64,000 bases of DNA from Paenibacillus anaericanus (GTDB taxonomy: Bacteria > Bacillota > Bacilli > Paenibacillales > Paenibacillaceae): positions 24,047 to 88,046 of the forward strand of contig NZ_RZNY01000022.1 in NCBI RefSeq assembly GCF_003994475.1, given 5' to 3'. Positions 35,561 through 43,390 of the stretch are shown one piece after another. Made by a program: the position numbers and the translations under genes. The notes under the pieces are model-generated. The model was not told the DNA's origin and did no database searches. It worked only from the letters and a program-made list of their open reading frames with translations. The stretch's first letter is position 1. The number at the start of each line of letters is the position of its first letter.

Positions 35561-36354
35561 GGCTTTTGTTGATAACTGGGTCGCATCCCCGCCATTCTTA
35601 CGTTGCGCAAATGTTGTATAACGCAGGGTTCCTTTCATCACTAATAGTGGAGAATCGGGAGGAATTCCTTCCTTCCCCTCCTGATAGTATTGTTGAAAGT
35701 GACAAGGAATTGTTTATTAGACATTTCAAGGAAAGAGAGCAGGCTGAACACCGTGCGTTCAAAGTTAATGAACTTAGTCATTGGAGTATTCCAATATTAA
35801 AAGTTGAAGCACCTGAGTTAAATAGCTCGAAGGTAAAAGATTGGGTCATTAATACTACTCCTGATGTTGTAATTAGTTATGGCGTTCATAAATTAGGTAA
35901 CAACATTTTGAGTTTATTTCCTAAGTATTCTTGGAATATTCATGGTGGGTTATCTCCCTGGTATAGGGGCAATACGACATTATTCTGGCCCTTTTATTTT
36001 ATGAAGCCGAACTGGTCAGGAATGACTATTCATCGTTTAACGGAAAAATTGGATGGGGGAAGCATTGTTCACCACTCAGTACCTGAACTTGATTATGGTG
36101 ACGGCATTCATGATGTAGCTTGTAAGGCGGTAAAGCAGGTTTCTTTAGATTTAGTGGCAATTTTACAGAAAATTTCTTTAGGTGAGGAAATAGTAGAAAC
36201 ACTGCAAAAGAGTAGTGGTAAGCTATTTACATCTGCTGATTGGGAACCACATCATCTCAGGGTAATTTATGAATTATTCAACAATGACATCGTTGATCAT
36301 TATTTAGATGGAAAACTGGGACATTCCCAGCCTCCATTAATAAGAGCGTTTTAA
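35557..36354 (+). CDS. Sugar N-formyltransferase
   Basis: A 265-residue enzyme of the formyl_trans_N family. The catalytic residues are Asn127 and His129 in WNIHGGLSPWYRG and Asp166 in EKLDGGSIV. The methionyl-tRNA formyltransferase C-terminal domain is missing, which points to a small-molecule acceptor such as an amino sugar. It begins with TTG in a four-base overlap with the DUF4910 gene, so the two are probably coupled in function. It likely puts a formyl group, from formyl-tetrahydrofolate, on an amino group of the pseudaminic acid or its precursor. Confidence 0.87.
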   Translation: MRLLLITGSHPRHSYVAQMLYNAGFLSSLIVENREEFLPSPPDSIVESDKELFIRHFKEREQAEHRAFKVNELSHWSIPILKVEAPELNSSKVKDWVINTTPDVVISYGVHKLGNNILSLFPKYSWNIHGGLSPWYRGNTTLFWPFYFMKPNWSGMTIHRLTEKLDGGSIVHHSVPELDYGDGIHDVACKAVKQVSLDLVAILQKISLGEEIVETLQKSSGKLFTSADWEPHHLRVIYELFNNDIVDHYLDGKLGHSQPPLIRAF

Positions 36355-36365
36355 AAGGAGCATAA

Positions 36366-37316
36366 ATGATGAGAATTTTACTCACCGGCGGAGCCGGTTT
36401 TATTGGCCGTTGGGTCGCCAAGAGATTACTAGACGAAGGTCATCAGTTGTGGATACTAGACGATTTGTCGAACGGTCGTGAAGCTAACGTAGAAGAGTTC
36501 CGGAACCATCAGGGTTTAAGGCAGTTTATTAAGGGTACTATTCTGGACGAGGCACTTATGATTAGTCTATTTGATGAGCATAAGTTTGAGATTTGCTACC
36601 ATCTTGGTGCTTCAATTAATGTCCAAGATTCAATCGATGATCCTAAGACAACTTTCGACAATGATACAGTAGGCACATTTATTGTATTGGAGCAGTGCCG
36701 TAAGCATAACACAAAGGTTGTTTTCATGAGCACCTGTATGGTGTATGACCGTTGCAGCGATGAAGATGGTATAACGGAGTTACACCCTACAAAGCCGGCT
36801 TCTCCATACGCTGGAGCAAAGGTTGCTGCAGAGAACATGGTACTCTCTTATTATTATGCCTATGATTTACCGACAGTAGTTATCCGTCCATTTAATACAT
36901 ATGGACCCTTTCAAAAGACAGGTGGTGAAGGTGGCGTAGTAGCCATTTTCATTAATAATCACTTAAATGGTAAAGATCTTTGTATATATGGAGAGGGGAC
37001 TCAGACCCGTGACCTTCTTTATGTTGAAGACTGCGCTAGATTTGTGGTTGCAGCAGGTTTTTCGAATACAGTTGATGGAGAGATTGTGAATGCGGGACTG
37101 GGTAAAGATATCTCTATCAATGAGTTAGCACTTCAAATTGCCGGCGATGCGTCGAGAATTAAGTATGTGGAGCACATCCATCCGCAGAGTGAAATACAAA
37201 AATTGCTCTGTAACTCTTCCAAAGCTAAGCATCTCCTTAAGTGGGAGCCAGAAGTTACTTTGGAAGAAGGAATTGCACGTACGACCGAGTGGATTAAATC
37301 TGGCGGTCTCGACTAA
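36366..37316 (+). CDS. NAD-dependent sugar epimerase/dehydratase
   Basis: A 316-residue extended short-chain enzyme: LLTGGAGFIGRWVAKRL at the N-terminus, HLGASINVQDS, MSTCMVYD and the catalytic Tyr/Lys in SPYAGAK. GEGTQTRDLLYVEDCAR is typical of UDP-hexose 4-epimerases and GDP-mannose or dTDP-sugar dehydratases. It may supply the sugar used by the GT2 protein of this operon. Two adjacent ATGs (36366, 36369) both fit the AAAAGGAG site. The substrate is not determined. Confidence 0.85.
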   Translation: MMRILLTGGAGFIGRWVAKRLLDEGHQLWILDDLSNGREANVEEFRNHQGLRQFIKGTILDEALMISLFDEHKFEICYHLGASINVQDSIDDPKTTFDNDTVGTFIVLEQCRKHNTKVVFMSTCMVYDRCSDEDGITELHPTKPASPYAGAKVAAENMVLSYYYAYDLPTVVIRPFNTYGPFQKTGGEGGVVAIFINNHLNGKDLCIYGEGTQTRDLLYVEDCARFVVAAGFSNTVDGEIVNAGLGKDISINELALQIAGDASRIKYVEHIHPQSEIQKLLCNSSKAKHLLKWEPEVTLEEGIARTTEWIKSGGLD

Positions 37317-37343
37317 TCGTCAATAACTAAGGAGGAGACAGTG

Positions 37344-38537
37344 ATGAACGATATATCTGATCCATCGTCTTCCAACCCGGTTCGCTCTACACTATTGCCA
37401 TATGGACAGCAGTGGATCGACGAGCAGGATATCGAAGCCGTTGTAAAAGTACTTAGGGGTGACTTCATTACTCAAGGTCCGGCTATCGAAGCATTTGAAA
37501 CTAAGATTGCTAATTATGTTGGGGCTAAGTATGCAGTAGCATATACCAATGGAACGGCTTCGCTTCATGGAGCTTGTTTTGCAGCAGGCATCGGTCAAGG
37601 AGATGAAGTGATTACGACACCTATCACTTTCTTGGCCAGCAGTAACTGCGTTTTATACCAAGGGGGGACTCCAGTATTTGCGGATATTGACATAAACACA
37701 TATAATATTGATCCTTTGGATATTGAGTCAAAAATTACGGAACGAACGAAAGCGATTATCGCAGTAGATTTTACAGGCCAGCCAGTGGAGATTGATCGAA
37801 TTTCTATGCTTGCGCGTGACCGAAACCTTGTGCTTATCCAGGATGCAGCTCATTCACTCGGTGCCAGCTACGCAGGACGAAAAGTTGGCGCTTGGGCTGA
37901 CATGACAATGTTCAGCTTTCATCCCGTTAAACATATAACCACTGGTGAAGGTGGTGTTATAACCACTGATAATGAGCATTATTATCGTAAGCTCTTGATG
38001 TTCCGTAGCCATGGAATGACAAGAAATCCGAAAGAACTCATTAGAAATGAAGGCCCGTGGTATTATGAAATGCAGGAACTGGGCTATAATTATAGAATGA
38101 CAGATATGCAAGCCGCACTGGGTTTGAGTCAGATGGATAAGTTAGATGGTTTCGTAGCGAGAAGAAGAGAAATAGCTGCCCTTTATAATGAGTCGTTTTC
38201 TTCTTTACAGGGGTTGATTGTTCCTAAACAGCATTCTAATGCAGAATCATCTTGGCATTTGTATGTCCTTCGCTGGTTGCCTGAATACTTTGCAGAGAGT
38301 CGGGAGTCATTATTTTTAGCATTACGAAATGAAAACATTGGAGTTAACGTTCATTACATACCTGTATATCTCCAGCCCTTTTATAAGAAATTGGGGTATC
38401 AAACCGGCGTGTGTCCTAATGCTGAAACCTACTATGATACCGTAATCACTCTTCCGCTTTTTCCGAGAATGACAGAGTCAGATGTGGCGGATGTTATTAC
38501 AGCTGTGAAAAAGGTATATGCTCGTTTTAAGAATTAA
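37344..38537 (+). CDS. pseC: PseC-type PLP aminotransferase
   Basis: PseC transfers an amino group to C4 of the PseB product. The 397-residue DegT/DnrJ/EryC1-family enzyme has LPYGQQWIDEQDIEAVVKVL and FITQGPAIEAFE at the N-terminus, as in PseC. It also has IQDAAHSLG and the PLP-binding Lys196 in FHPVKHITTGEGG. The ATG at 37344 follows AAGGAGGAG. It is the last gene of the run, far from pseB, which is unusual: the second step of the pathway is encoded at the opposite end of the operon. Confidence 0.92.
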   Translation: MNDISDPSSSNPVRSTLLPYGQQWIDEQDIEAVVKVLRGDFITQGPAIEAFETKIANYVGAKYAVAYTNGTASLHGACFAAGIGQGDEVITTPITFLASSNCVLYQGGTPVFADIDINTYNIDPLDIESKITERTKAIIAVDFTGQPVEIDRISMLARDRNLVLIQDAAHSLGASYAGRKVGAWADMTMFSFHPVKHITTGEGGVITTDNEHYYRKLLMFRSHGMTRNPKELIRNEGPWYYEMQELGYNYRMTDMQAALGLSQMDKLDGFVARRREIAALYNESFSSLQGLIVPKQHSNAESSWHLYVLRWLPEYFAESRESLFLALRNENIGVNVHYIPVYLQPFYKKLGYQTGVCPNAETYYDTVITLPLFPRMTESDVADVITAVKKVYARFKN

Positions 38538-38626
38538 TTTTTCTAGACCCTTGAGTTATCTGAGGATAAAAAGACTACTTTTTTCAAAAATAACAAAATA
38601 ACCAAAGAAAAACAAGGCTCTAGAAT

Positions 38627-38671
38627 TGAACTGTGACTCGTAAGATAGACACTTGAAAAAGTGACATCTTA
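38627..38671. mobile_element. Solitary IS3-family terminal remnant
   Basis: TGAACTGTGAC, eight bases, TAGACA, then TGAAAAAG matches the IS end at 63861 (same 11 bases, same eight-base gap, same TAGACA and TGAAAAAG). An internal hairpin pairs TAAGAT with ATCTTA and CACTT with AAGTG. No transposase and no clear second end were found nearby. Confidence 0.6.
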
Positions 38672-38940
38672 TGGGTCATTTATATGTTAATCAAATTAAA
38701 TAGTAGGGTTTAAGAAGAGAGAGTGACACGATAAGGAAACTGACTTTTTAGAGCGAGAAATGGGACTGTTGAAGTCAGTTCTAAGACAATGGAAAAATAT
38801 CACCTATGCACTAACATTTAAGTTAGCGGACATCCTTGATCCTGAGAGGTTATAGAATTGCTTTAATCGAATGTAATGTCACTCATGGAGGAAAAGGTTT
38901 GCAAGAGAACGACGTGGAAAAGAAGACACTAGCCAGTGCG

Positions 38941-38992
38941 AAAAGGATGACTATTAATGAATGATAAATGAATTCATTAATAGTCATCCTTT
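38941..38992. terminator. Perfect 22-bp hairpin, possible bidirectional terminator
   Basis: Bases 38941-38962 are fully complementary to 38971-38992 with a short loop. The T run on the + side is only four long, and the left arm starts with AAAA, giving TTTT on the reverse strand. It could end the reverse-strand sigma-factor transcript, or be part of a small inverted-repeat element. Confidence 0.55.
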
Positions 38993-39134
38993 TGTGGTTT
39001 AAATAGGGAGAGTAATACTTTTGTTATAATCGTTAATCTATATAAGAGATTCGTATTTTGAAAATTGCAGAGTAGAGTGAACCAACTTGTACTGTCACTT
39101 GAAAGACTGACTTTGAAGATGTTAATTGTCCCAG

Positions 39135-39668
39135 TTAAATCGTCACGCGATTGGCGATTTCTTTAATATGCTTTTTTAATCTATAGATTCGAGTTGTAAC
39201 TGCTGTTCTAGAGATGTCATAGATGGTGGATAGTTCATCGATAGATTTTTTATGTAAGTAATAATTACAGTAAAGCTCGTATTCCTGGGCATTAAGCTGC
39301 TTCAAGACTTCGACTTTCAATTGGTCAAAATCGATATTAATCTCTAATTCATTTTCAATTGAAGATATTGGATATTGTATTACTTCATTGGTAAGTAACT
39401 CATGTTTTTTTTTAGAGTAATAATATCGAAATGATCTATTTACTTTGTTCTTCGCTGTTTGAAATAACCAGCCTTTAATGTTTGGATGCTGAACTAGTTT
39501 TTCAATTTGCTGCTTTGCTTCTAAGAAGGTTTCTTGTGTGCTTTCTTCTGCGATATCCTGTAACCCTCGACTGTTATGTATAAGATAAATACAAAAATTG
39601 TAAACGCTTTCTAAATGTTCTTCGCAAACTTTATTTAAGAGGACTTCGTTTGGACTGGTTCCCTTCAT
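39135..39668 (-). CDS. ECF-like RNA polymerase sigma factor
   Basis: A 177-residue sigma-70 family protein. Region 2 is recognisable (ESVYNFCIYLIHNSRGLQDIAEESTQETFLEAKQQI...NIKGWLFQTAKNKVNRSFRYY) and region 4 is clear (LNAQEYELYCNYYLHKKSIDELSTIYDISRTAVTTRIYRLKKHI). AGGAGGT precedes the ATG. It is transcribed away from the ABC transporter gene and probably controls the peptide locus. No anti-sigma gene lies beside it, which is unusual for ECF factors. A phage-like or late-expressed regulator is an alternative. Confidence 0.85.
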   Translation of the reverse strand: MKGTSPNEVLLNKVCEEHLESVYNFCIYLIHNSRGLQDIAEESTQETFLEAKQQIEKLVQHPNIKGWLFQTAKNKVNRSFRYYYSKKKHELLTNEVIQYPISSIENELEINIDFDQLKVEVLKQLNAQEYELYCNYYLHKKSIDELSTIYDISRTAVTTRIYRLKKHIKEIANRVTI

Positions 39669-39821
39669 TTAGATATACCTCCTATATATTAATTTATTTA
39701 TCTATATACTACCAAACAGTAAGATATATGTTAGTGAATTATATTACATAAAGAAATATTGATGTGATAATAAGAGGAAAATGGAATTAGTATTACAAAG
39801 CAACGAAGGAGGGAGAAGTCA

Positions 39822-41537
39822 GTGAATGATAGAAAGACACTGAACAAAATAATAAATTTATTTATTCCATTTAAAAGAAAGATTTGTATTACTATGGTGC
39901 TATTATCTTTAGCTAGTCTAGTAAATTTATTTTTACCCTTAACAACTCGAAAAATTATTGATGAAGGATTTATCCAAAACAATATGCGAACTGTAATTTT
40001 TTTTTCATTAATATCTTTTGGATTAATTGTAGTAGGAAAGAGTATGGAGATTATGTGTGAGGAAATAAGAACTAATATTTATATTAAAATCAAGTTATCT
40101 TTGAATGAACATGCATTCCATCATCTATCAAGATTGAAAATTAAGTATTTTAAAGAGGCAAATACTACGGTGTTACTCAGTAATATTAAGTTAGATGTAG
40201 ATAATATAACTAAAGTGGTAGATAGTAACTTTTTCTTCTTATTGACTCAGATTCTTAGTTTGTTAGGTGGGTTGGTAGGGTTGTTAATTATTGATTGGAG
40301 ACTGACAATCTTAGTTATATGTTTCACTCCCGCAAAATATATATCAGCAAAATACTTTTCGAAAAAAAGAGAGAACCTTATCGAAAAATTTATTCAAAGT
40401 TCGAGTGATTACGCCAGTTGGTTTGGCGATACTATTGGAGGAATTAATGAAATCAGGTTATTTGGGCTCATAAAAAATAAGAAAGAAGAATTCACAAACA
40501 AGCAGCTTAGTATGATTGGTACGGAGAAAAGGATGGAAATGTTAAATGTATATAGTCTTGCTGTGGAGTCCATTTTGTTACAGTTATTGCTGGTGGGACT
40601 ATATATTCTGGGAGCAAGTATGGTCTTCAATTATACTCTCACTGTGGGTAGCATATTTGCCTTCATCATGTATAGTTCTTATGTCACTAGTCCGATCGCA
40701 TCCATATTGAATATTCGTTATTTTATGTCAAACGTACTTCCTTCGGCCAGACGCTATTTTAATTTTCTTGACTTAGAGGTAGAGGACTCCACCTCTAAGT
40801 TAGTTCCGAAAGCTTTAACTCAAATGATGAAAGGTAACATTGAGTACAGTAACGTGAACTTTTCTTATAGTGAAGAAATGGTACTGAAAAATATAAATTT
40901 CGTTATACATGCTAAAGAAAAGGTAGCAATCGTTGGGCATAATGGATCTGGAAAGTCTACACTTATTGAGCTGTTATTGAGATTTCATACTCCATCTAGT
41001 GGGACTATAAAGATGGACGGTGTTGATATTGAACAATATGATATCGATGAATATCGACAGCAAATATCCGTTGTAAGCCAGCATGTATATTTGTTTGATA
41101 CCACCATTGAGAATAATATTAAGCTGTATTCAGAGCCAGAATACAATGAGATGCAGAAAGTATTAATTGATGCTCAATTGACTGAGTTTGCTCTTGGGGA
41201 ATCAGAAGATAATGATGTAGGATGCAACGGTCTAAAAATGTCAGGTGGACAAAGACAAAAAATTGCGCTGGCTAGAGCTTTGATCCATGAAAAGGAACTA
41301 TTTATATTTGACGAGGCTACTTCTAATTTGGATACGGAATCGGAAATTTACATTAACCATCTACTCAATAATAGGCTCAAAGATAAAACCGTTATCCTAG
41401 TTACCCATCAAATGGAGGTATTAAAGCATGTTGACCGAGTTATTGTGATACGAGATGGAGAATTGGAATATATAGGAGAGTATGATCAACTATTTACTAA
41501 TAGTTCATATTTTAGAGATATGGTTTTGGTAAGATAA
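39822..41537 (+). CDS. ABC exporter (fused membrane and ATPase domains) for the peptide
   Basis: A 571-residue exporter half-molecule. Six membrane helices lie in about residues 1-310. The ATPase domain has Walker A VGHNGSGKST near 372, the signature MSGGQRQKIALARAL near 470 and Walker B LFIFDEATSNLD. There is no N-terminal C39 peptidase, so leader removal must be done by another protein, perhaps the subtilase-like gene product at the end of the locus. GTG start after GAAGGAGGGAG. It likely exports the mature Cys-rich peptide. Confidence 0.92.
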   Translation: MNDRKTLNKIINLFIPFKRKICITMVLLSLASLVNLFLPLTTRKIIDEGFIQNNMRTVIFFSLISFGLIVVGKSMEIMCEEIRTNIYIKIKLSLNEHAFHHLSRLKIKYFKEANTTVLLSNIKLDVDNITKVVDSNFFFLLTQILSLLGGLVGLLIIDWRLTILVICFTPAKYISAKYFSKKRENLIEKFIQSSSDYASWFGDTIGGINEIRLFGLIKNKKEEFTNKQLSMIGTEKRMEMLNVYSLAVESILLQLLLVGLYILGASMVFNYTLTVGSIFAFIMYSSYVTSPIASILNIRYFMSNVLPSARRYFNFLDLEVEDSTSKLVPKALTQMMKGNIEYSNVNFSYSEEMVLKNINFVIHAKEKVAIVGHNGSGKSTLIELLLRFHTPSSGTIKMDGVDIEQYDIDEYRQQISVVSQHVYLFDTTIENNIKLYSEPEYNEMQKVLIDAQLTEFALGESEDNDVGCNGLKMSGGQRQKIALARALIHEKELFIFDEATSNLDTESEIYINHLLNNRLKDKTVILVTHQMEVLKHVDRVIVIRDGELEYIGEYDQLFTNSSYFRDMVLVR

Positions 41538-41639
41538 TTTTACATAATTTATAGATAATGTGTGATCTAAACAAAAATATGGAATTAGAATAGTGTAAGA
41601 GATTATTTCATTCATCCATAAAGGAAAGGTGGTGAAAAA

Positions 41640-41810
41640 ATGAAAAAATTGGGGAAAAAGCGGGCTATGACTTATGAGACTGTAGAAGCTTTTGCATGTA
41701 TTTGTAATTGTTATTGTGGTGCTTGCTCTTGTAAACCTATCTTGGCTTCAAGTAATTCTTTCTCATTACAAAACAACAATAACACAAGCCGGACTTCATC
41801 TAGTTTTTAA
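41640..41810 (+). CDS. Cys-rich RiPP precursor of the CLI_3235 bacteriocin type
   Basis: A 56-residue peptide too short for routine ORF calling. The leader MKKLGKKRAMTYETVEAFA is followed by a core with six cysteines at 20, 22, 24, 26, 29 and 31 (pattern CxCxCxCxxCxC), then a Ser/Asn-rich tail. MKKLGKK...TVEAFAC is the hallmark of CLI_3235-type precursors from clostridia. The start has GGAAAGGTGGTG upstream. Its radical SAM maturase follows 107 bases later, beyond a hairpin. The core cysteines probably become thioether-linked. Confidence 0.88.
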   Translation: MKKLGKKRAMTYETVEAFACICNCYCGACSCKPILASSNSFSLQNNNNTSRTSSSF

Positions 41811-41844
41811 AAATTGCTAATTCAACGTCTAAGGTTTTTATGTA

Positions 41845-41880
41845 CTAAGGGTTGGAGTTTGTTTTAACTCTAGCCCTTAG
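41845..41880 (+). terminator. Hairpin between precursor and maturase genes
   Basis: A 14-base-pair stem (41845-41858 with 41867-41880, two G-U pairs) and an eight-base loop. The tail is CAATAATTTT, so termination is probably partial. Such hairpins often make precursor mRNA more abundant than maturase mRNA. Confidence 0.65.
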
Positions 41881-41917
41881 CAATAATTTTGAATGAAATT
41901 AAGGGGGAAGGCCTACG

Positions 41918-43390
41918 ATGATTCAAGAACATCCCTTTATCTTTTTATTTAGAACGCCGGGTTGTTATTATGTTTATGACGTCAATACTAATATAATAGT
42001 AATGATTGATAAAGAGACGTTTGAAGTATTGGAAGACGTATTAAACGATAAAATAGAGTCGGAAGAATATTTTAAAGAATATGATGGTATCGCTACTTTG
42101 ATAAACAAAGGCTTTTTGTCTGCAAATAAAATTAAACAAATTGAGCATTCCGAAAGTAGAACTTTACTGTATACGCTGAATAACAAAGTATCAAAAATCA
42201 CGCTTCAGGTCACTCAACAATGCAATTTAAGATGCAAGTATTGCGTATATTCCGGAAGTTATATGAATAGAGACCATTCCGCTCAAATTATGACTTTTGA
42301 GATGGCGTCAAAAGGAATAAATTTCTTGATAGATCATTCGATGGACTTATCTCAAATCAATATTGGATTTTACGGGGGGGAACCTTTATTAGAATTTCCA
42401 CTCATTAAGGAGTGTATTGAATATGCGGAGACGAAGGCAGAAGGCAAACGGATTACTTTTAATATAACTACGAATGGAACCGTGCTTACGGATAAGATTA
42501 TAGAATATTTAGAACTTCATAATGTCAGTCTTATGATTAGTCTTGATGGTCCCAGAGAAGTGCAGGATAAGAATAGAAGATTTGCCTCACGTGACGTGGG
42601 TACCTTTGACAAAATCATAAGCAATCTAGAAGCAGTTAAGTCTAAATATCCCGAATATTATAAAAAAATAAGCTTTAATGCGGTGATGGATCCCCAGAAC
42701 GACTTCAATTGTTCAAGTGAATTCTTTTCCAGTGAAGAAGTACTTAAAGATTCCTTTATAAATGCATCGGCACTAAACACGGAGTACTCTGAGAATGAAT
42801 TGGCTACCCCTGATAGTTTTATTGAAAAGTGGTCTTATGAGGTATTTAAGTTATTTTTATCTAAGTTGGGAAGATTGGATGAGAAGTGGGTATCAAAACT
42901 TGTTAATTCTCATTTTGACCGCATAAAAGTAAATATGCATGAGAAAAGAAAGCCAAGCAATTTTTTGCCGGAGACGGTGCATCATGGTGGGCCGTGCATT
43001 CCTGGAGCGCAAAGATTATTCATGAATGTTCATGGAAATTTTTACCCTTGTGAGAGAGTGAGTGAATTATCACAGGCCATGAATCTTGGAAATGTGGACG
43101 AGGGATTTGATATCGAAAATGCAAGAAAATTATTAAACATAGGCAACTTAACTGAAAATGAGTGTAAAAATTGCTGGAATTTCAGATTCTGTAATCTGTG
43201 TGCAGCTGCCTGCGACAATTTAAATGGATTATCCCGGGAGCATAAATTGACTCACTGTAGCGGAGTTACAAATTCAGTTGAGGATATGATGAAGGATTAT
43301 TGTACTTTGTTGGAATTTGGATATACCTTCAGTGATGTGGAAAAGCCGACCTTGAGCTATCGAAACGCAGAAATGGAGGAGGTAAGATGA
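41918..43390 (+). CDS. Radical SAM/SPASM Cys-rich peptide maturase (CcpM type)
   Basis: A 490-residue radical SAM enzyme that should modify the Cys-rich precursor. The N-terminal 90 residues resemble a peptide-binding RRE domain. The cluster-binding cysteines are Cys102, Cys106 and Cys109 (QQCNLRCKYC), followed by FYGGEPLLE. The C-terminal SPASM region has PCIPGAQRLFMNVHGNFYPCERV and then CKNCWNFRFCNLCAAAC, enough cysteines for two auxiliary iron-sulfur clusters. Related enzymes form sulfur-to-carbon bonds in ranthipeptides and sactipeptides. The exact bond here is unknown. It overlaps the next gene by four bases. Confidence 0.92.
   Translation: MIQEHPFIFLFRTPGCYYVYDVNTNIIVMIDKETFEVLEDVLNDKIESEEYFKEYDGIATLINKGFLSANKIKQIEHSESRTLLYTLNNKVSKITLQVTQQCNLRCKYCVYSGSYMNRDHSAQIMTFEMASKGINFLIDHSMDLSQINIGFYGGEPLLEFPLIKECIEYAETKAEGKRITFNITTNGTVLTDKIIEYLELHNVSLMISLDGPREVQDKNRRFASRDVGTFDKIISNLEAVKSKYPEYYKKISFNAVMDPQNDFNCSSEFFSSEEVLKDSFINASALNTEYSENELATPDSFIEKWSYEVFKLFLSKLGRLDEKWVSKLVNSHFDRIKVNMHEKRKPSNFLPETVHHGGPCIPGAQRLFMNVHGNFYPCERVSELSQAMNLGNVDEGFDIENARKLLNIGNLTENECKNCWNFRFCNLCAAACDNLNGLSREHKLTHCSGVTNSVEDMMKDYCTLLEFGYTFSDVEKPTLSYRNAEMEEVR

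Larger units (their letters stand above)
38538..39134. other. Intergenic junction between glycosylation and peptide loci
   Basis: No gene is recognised in these 597 bases. A weak A/T hairpin follows pseC (about 38568-38584). It is followed by an IS3-type terminal remnant (38627) and, after several hundred bases of degenerate sequence, a perfect 22-base-pair hairpin (38941-38992). The rest resembles a decayed mobile-element scar. Short frames here have no ribosome site and no family match. Confidence 0.55.

Noticed and set aside
26506..38537. Legionaminic rather than pseudaminic acid pathway
   Set aside because: PseC, PseH, PseG and PseI-type features (LPYGQQWIDEQDI, SGNHNQ) fit the pseudaminic branch, and no hydrolysing 2-epimerase of the Leg/Neu type is present.
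38800..38970. Possible decayed IS3 OrfA fragment (ENDVEKKTLASAKR)
   Set aside because: The match to OrfA C-terminal sequence is too short and the frame has no upstream continuity; kept only as part of the scar.
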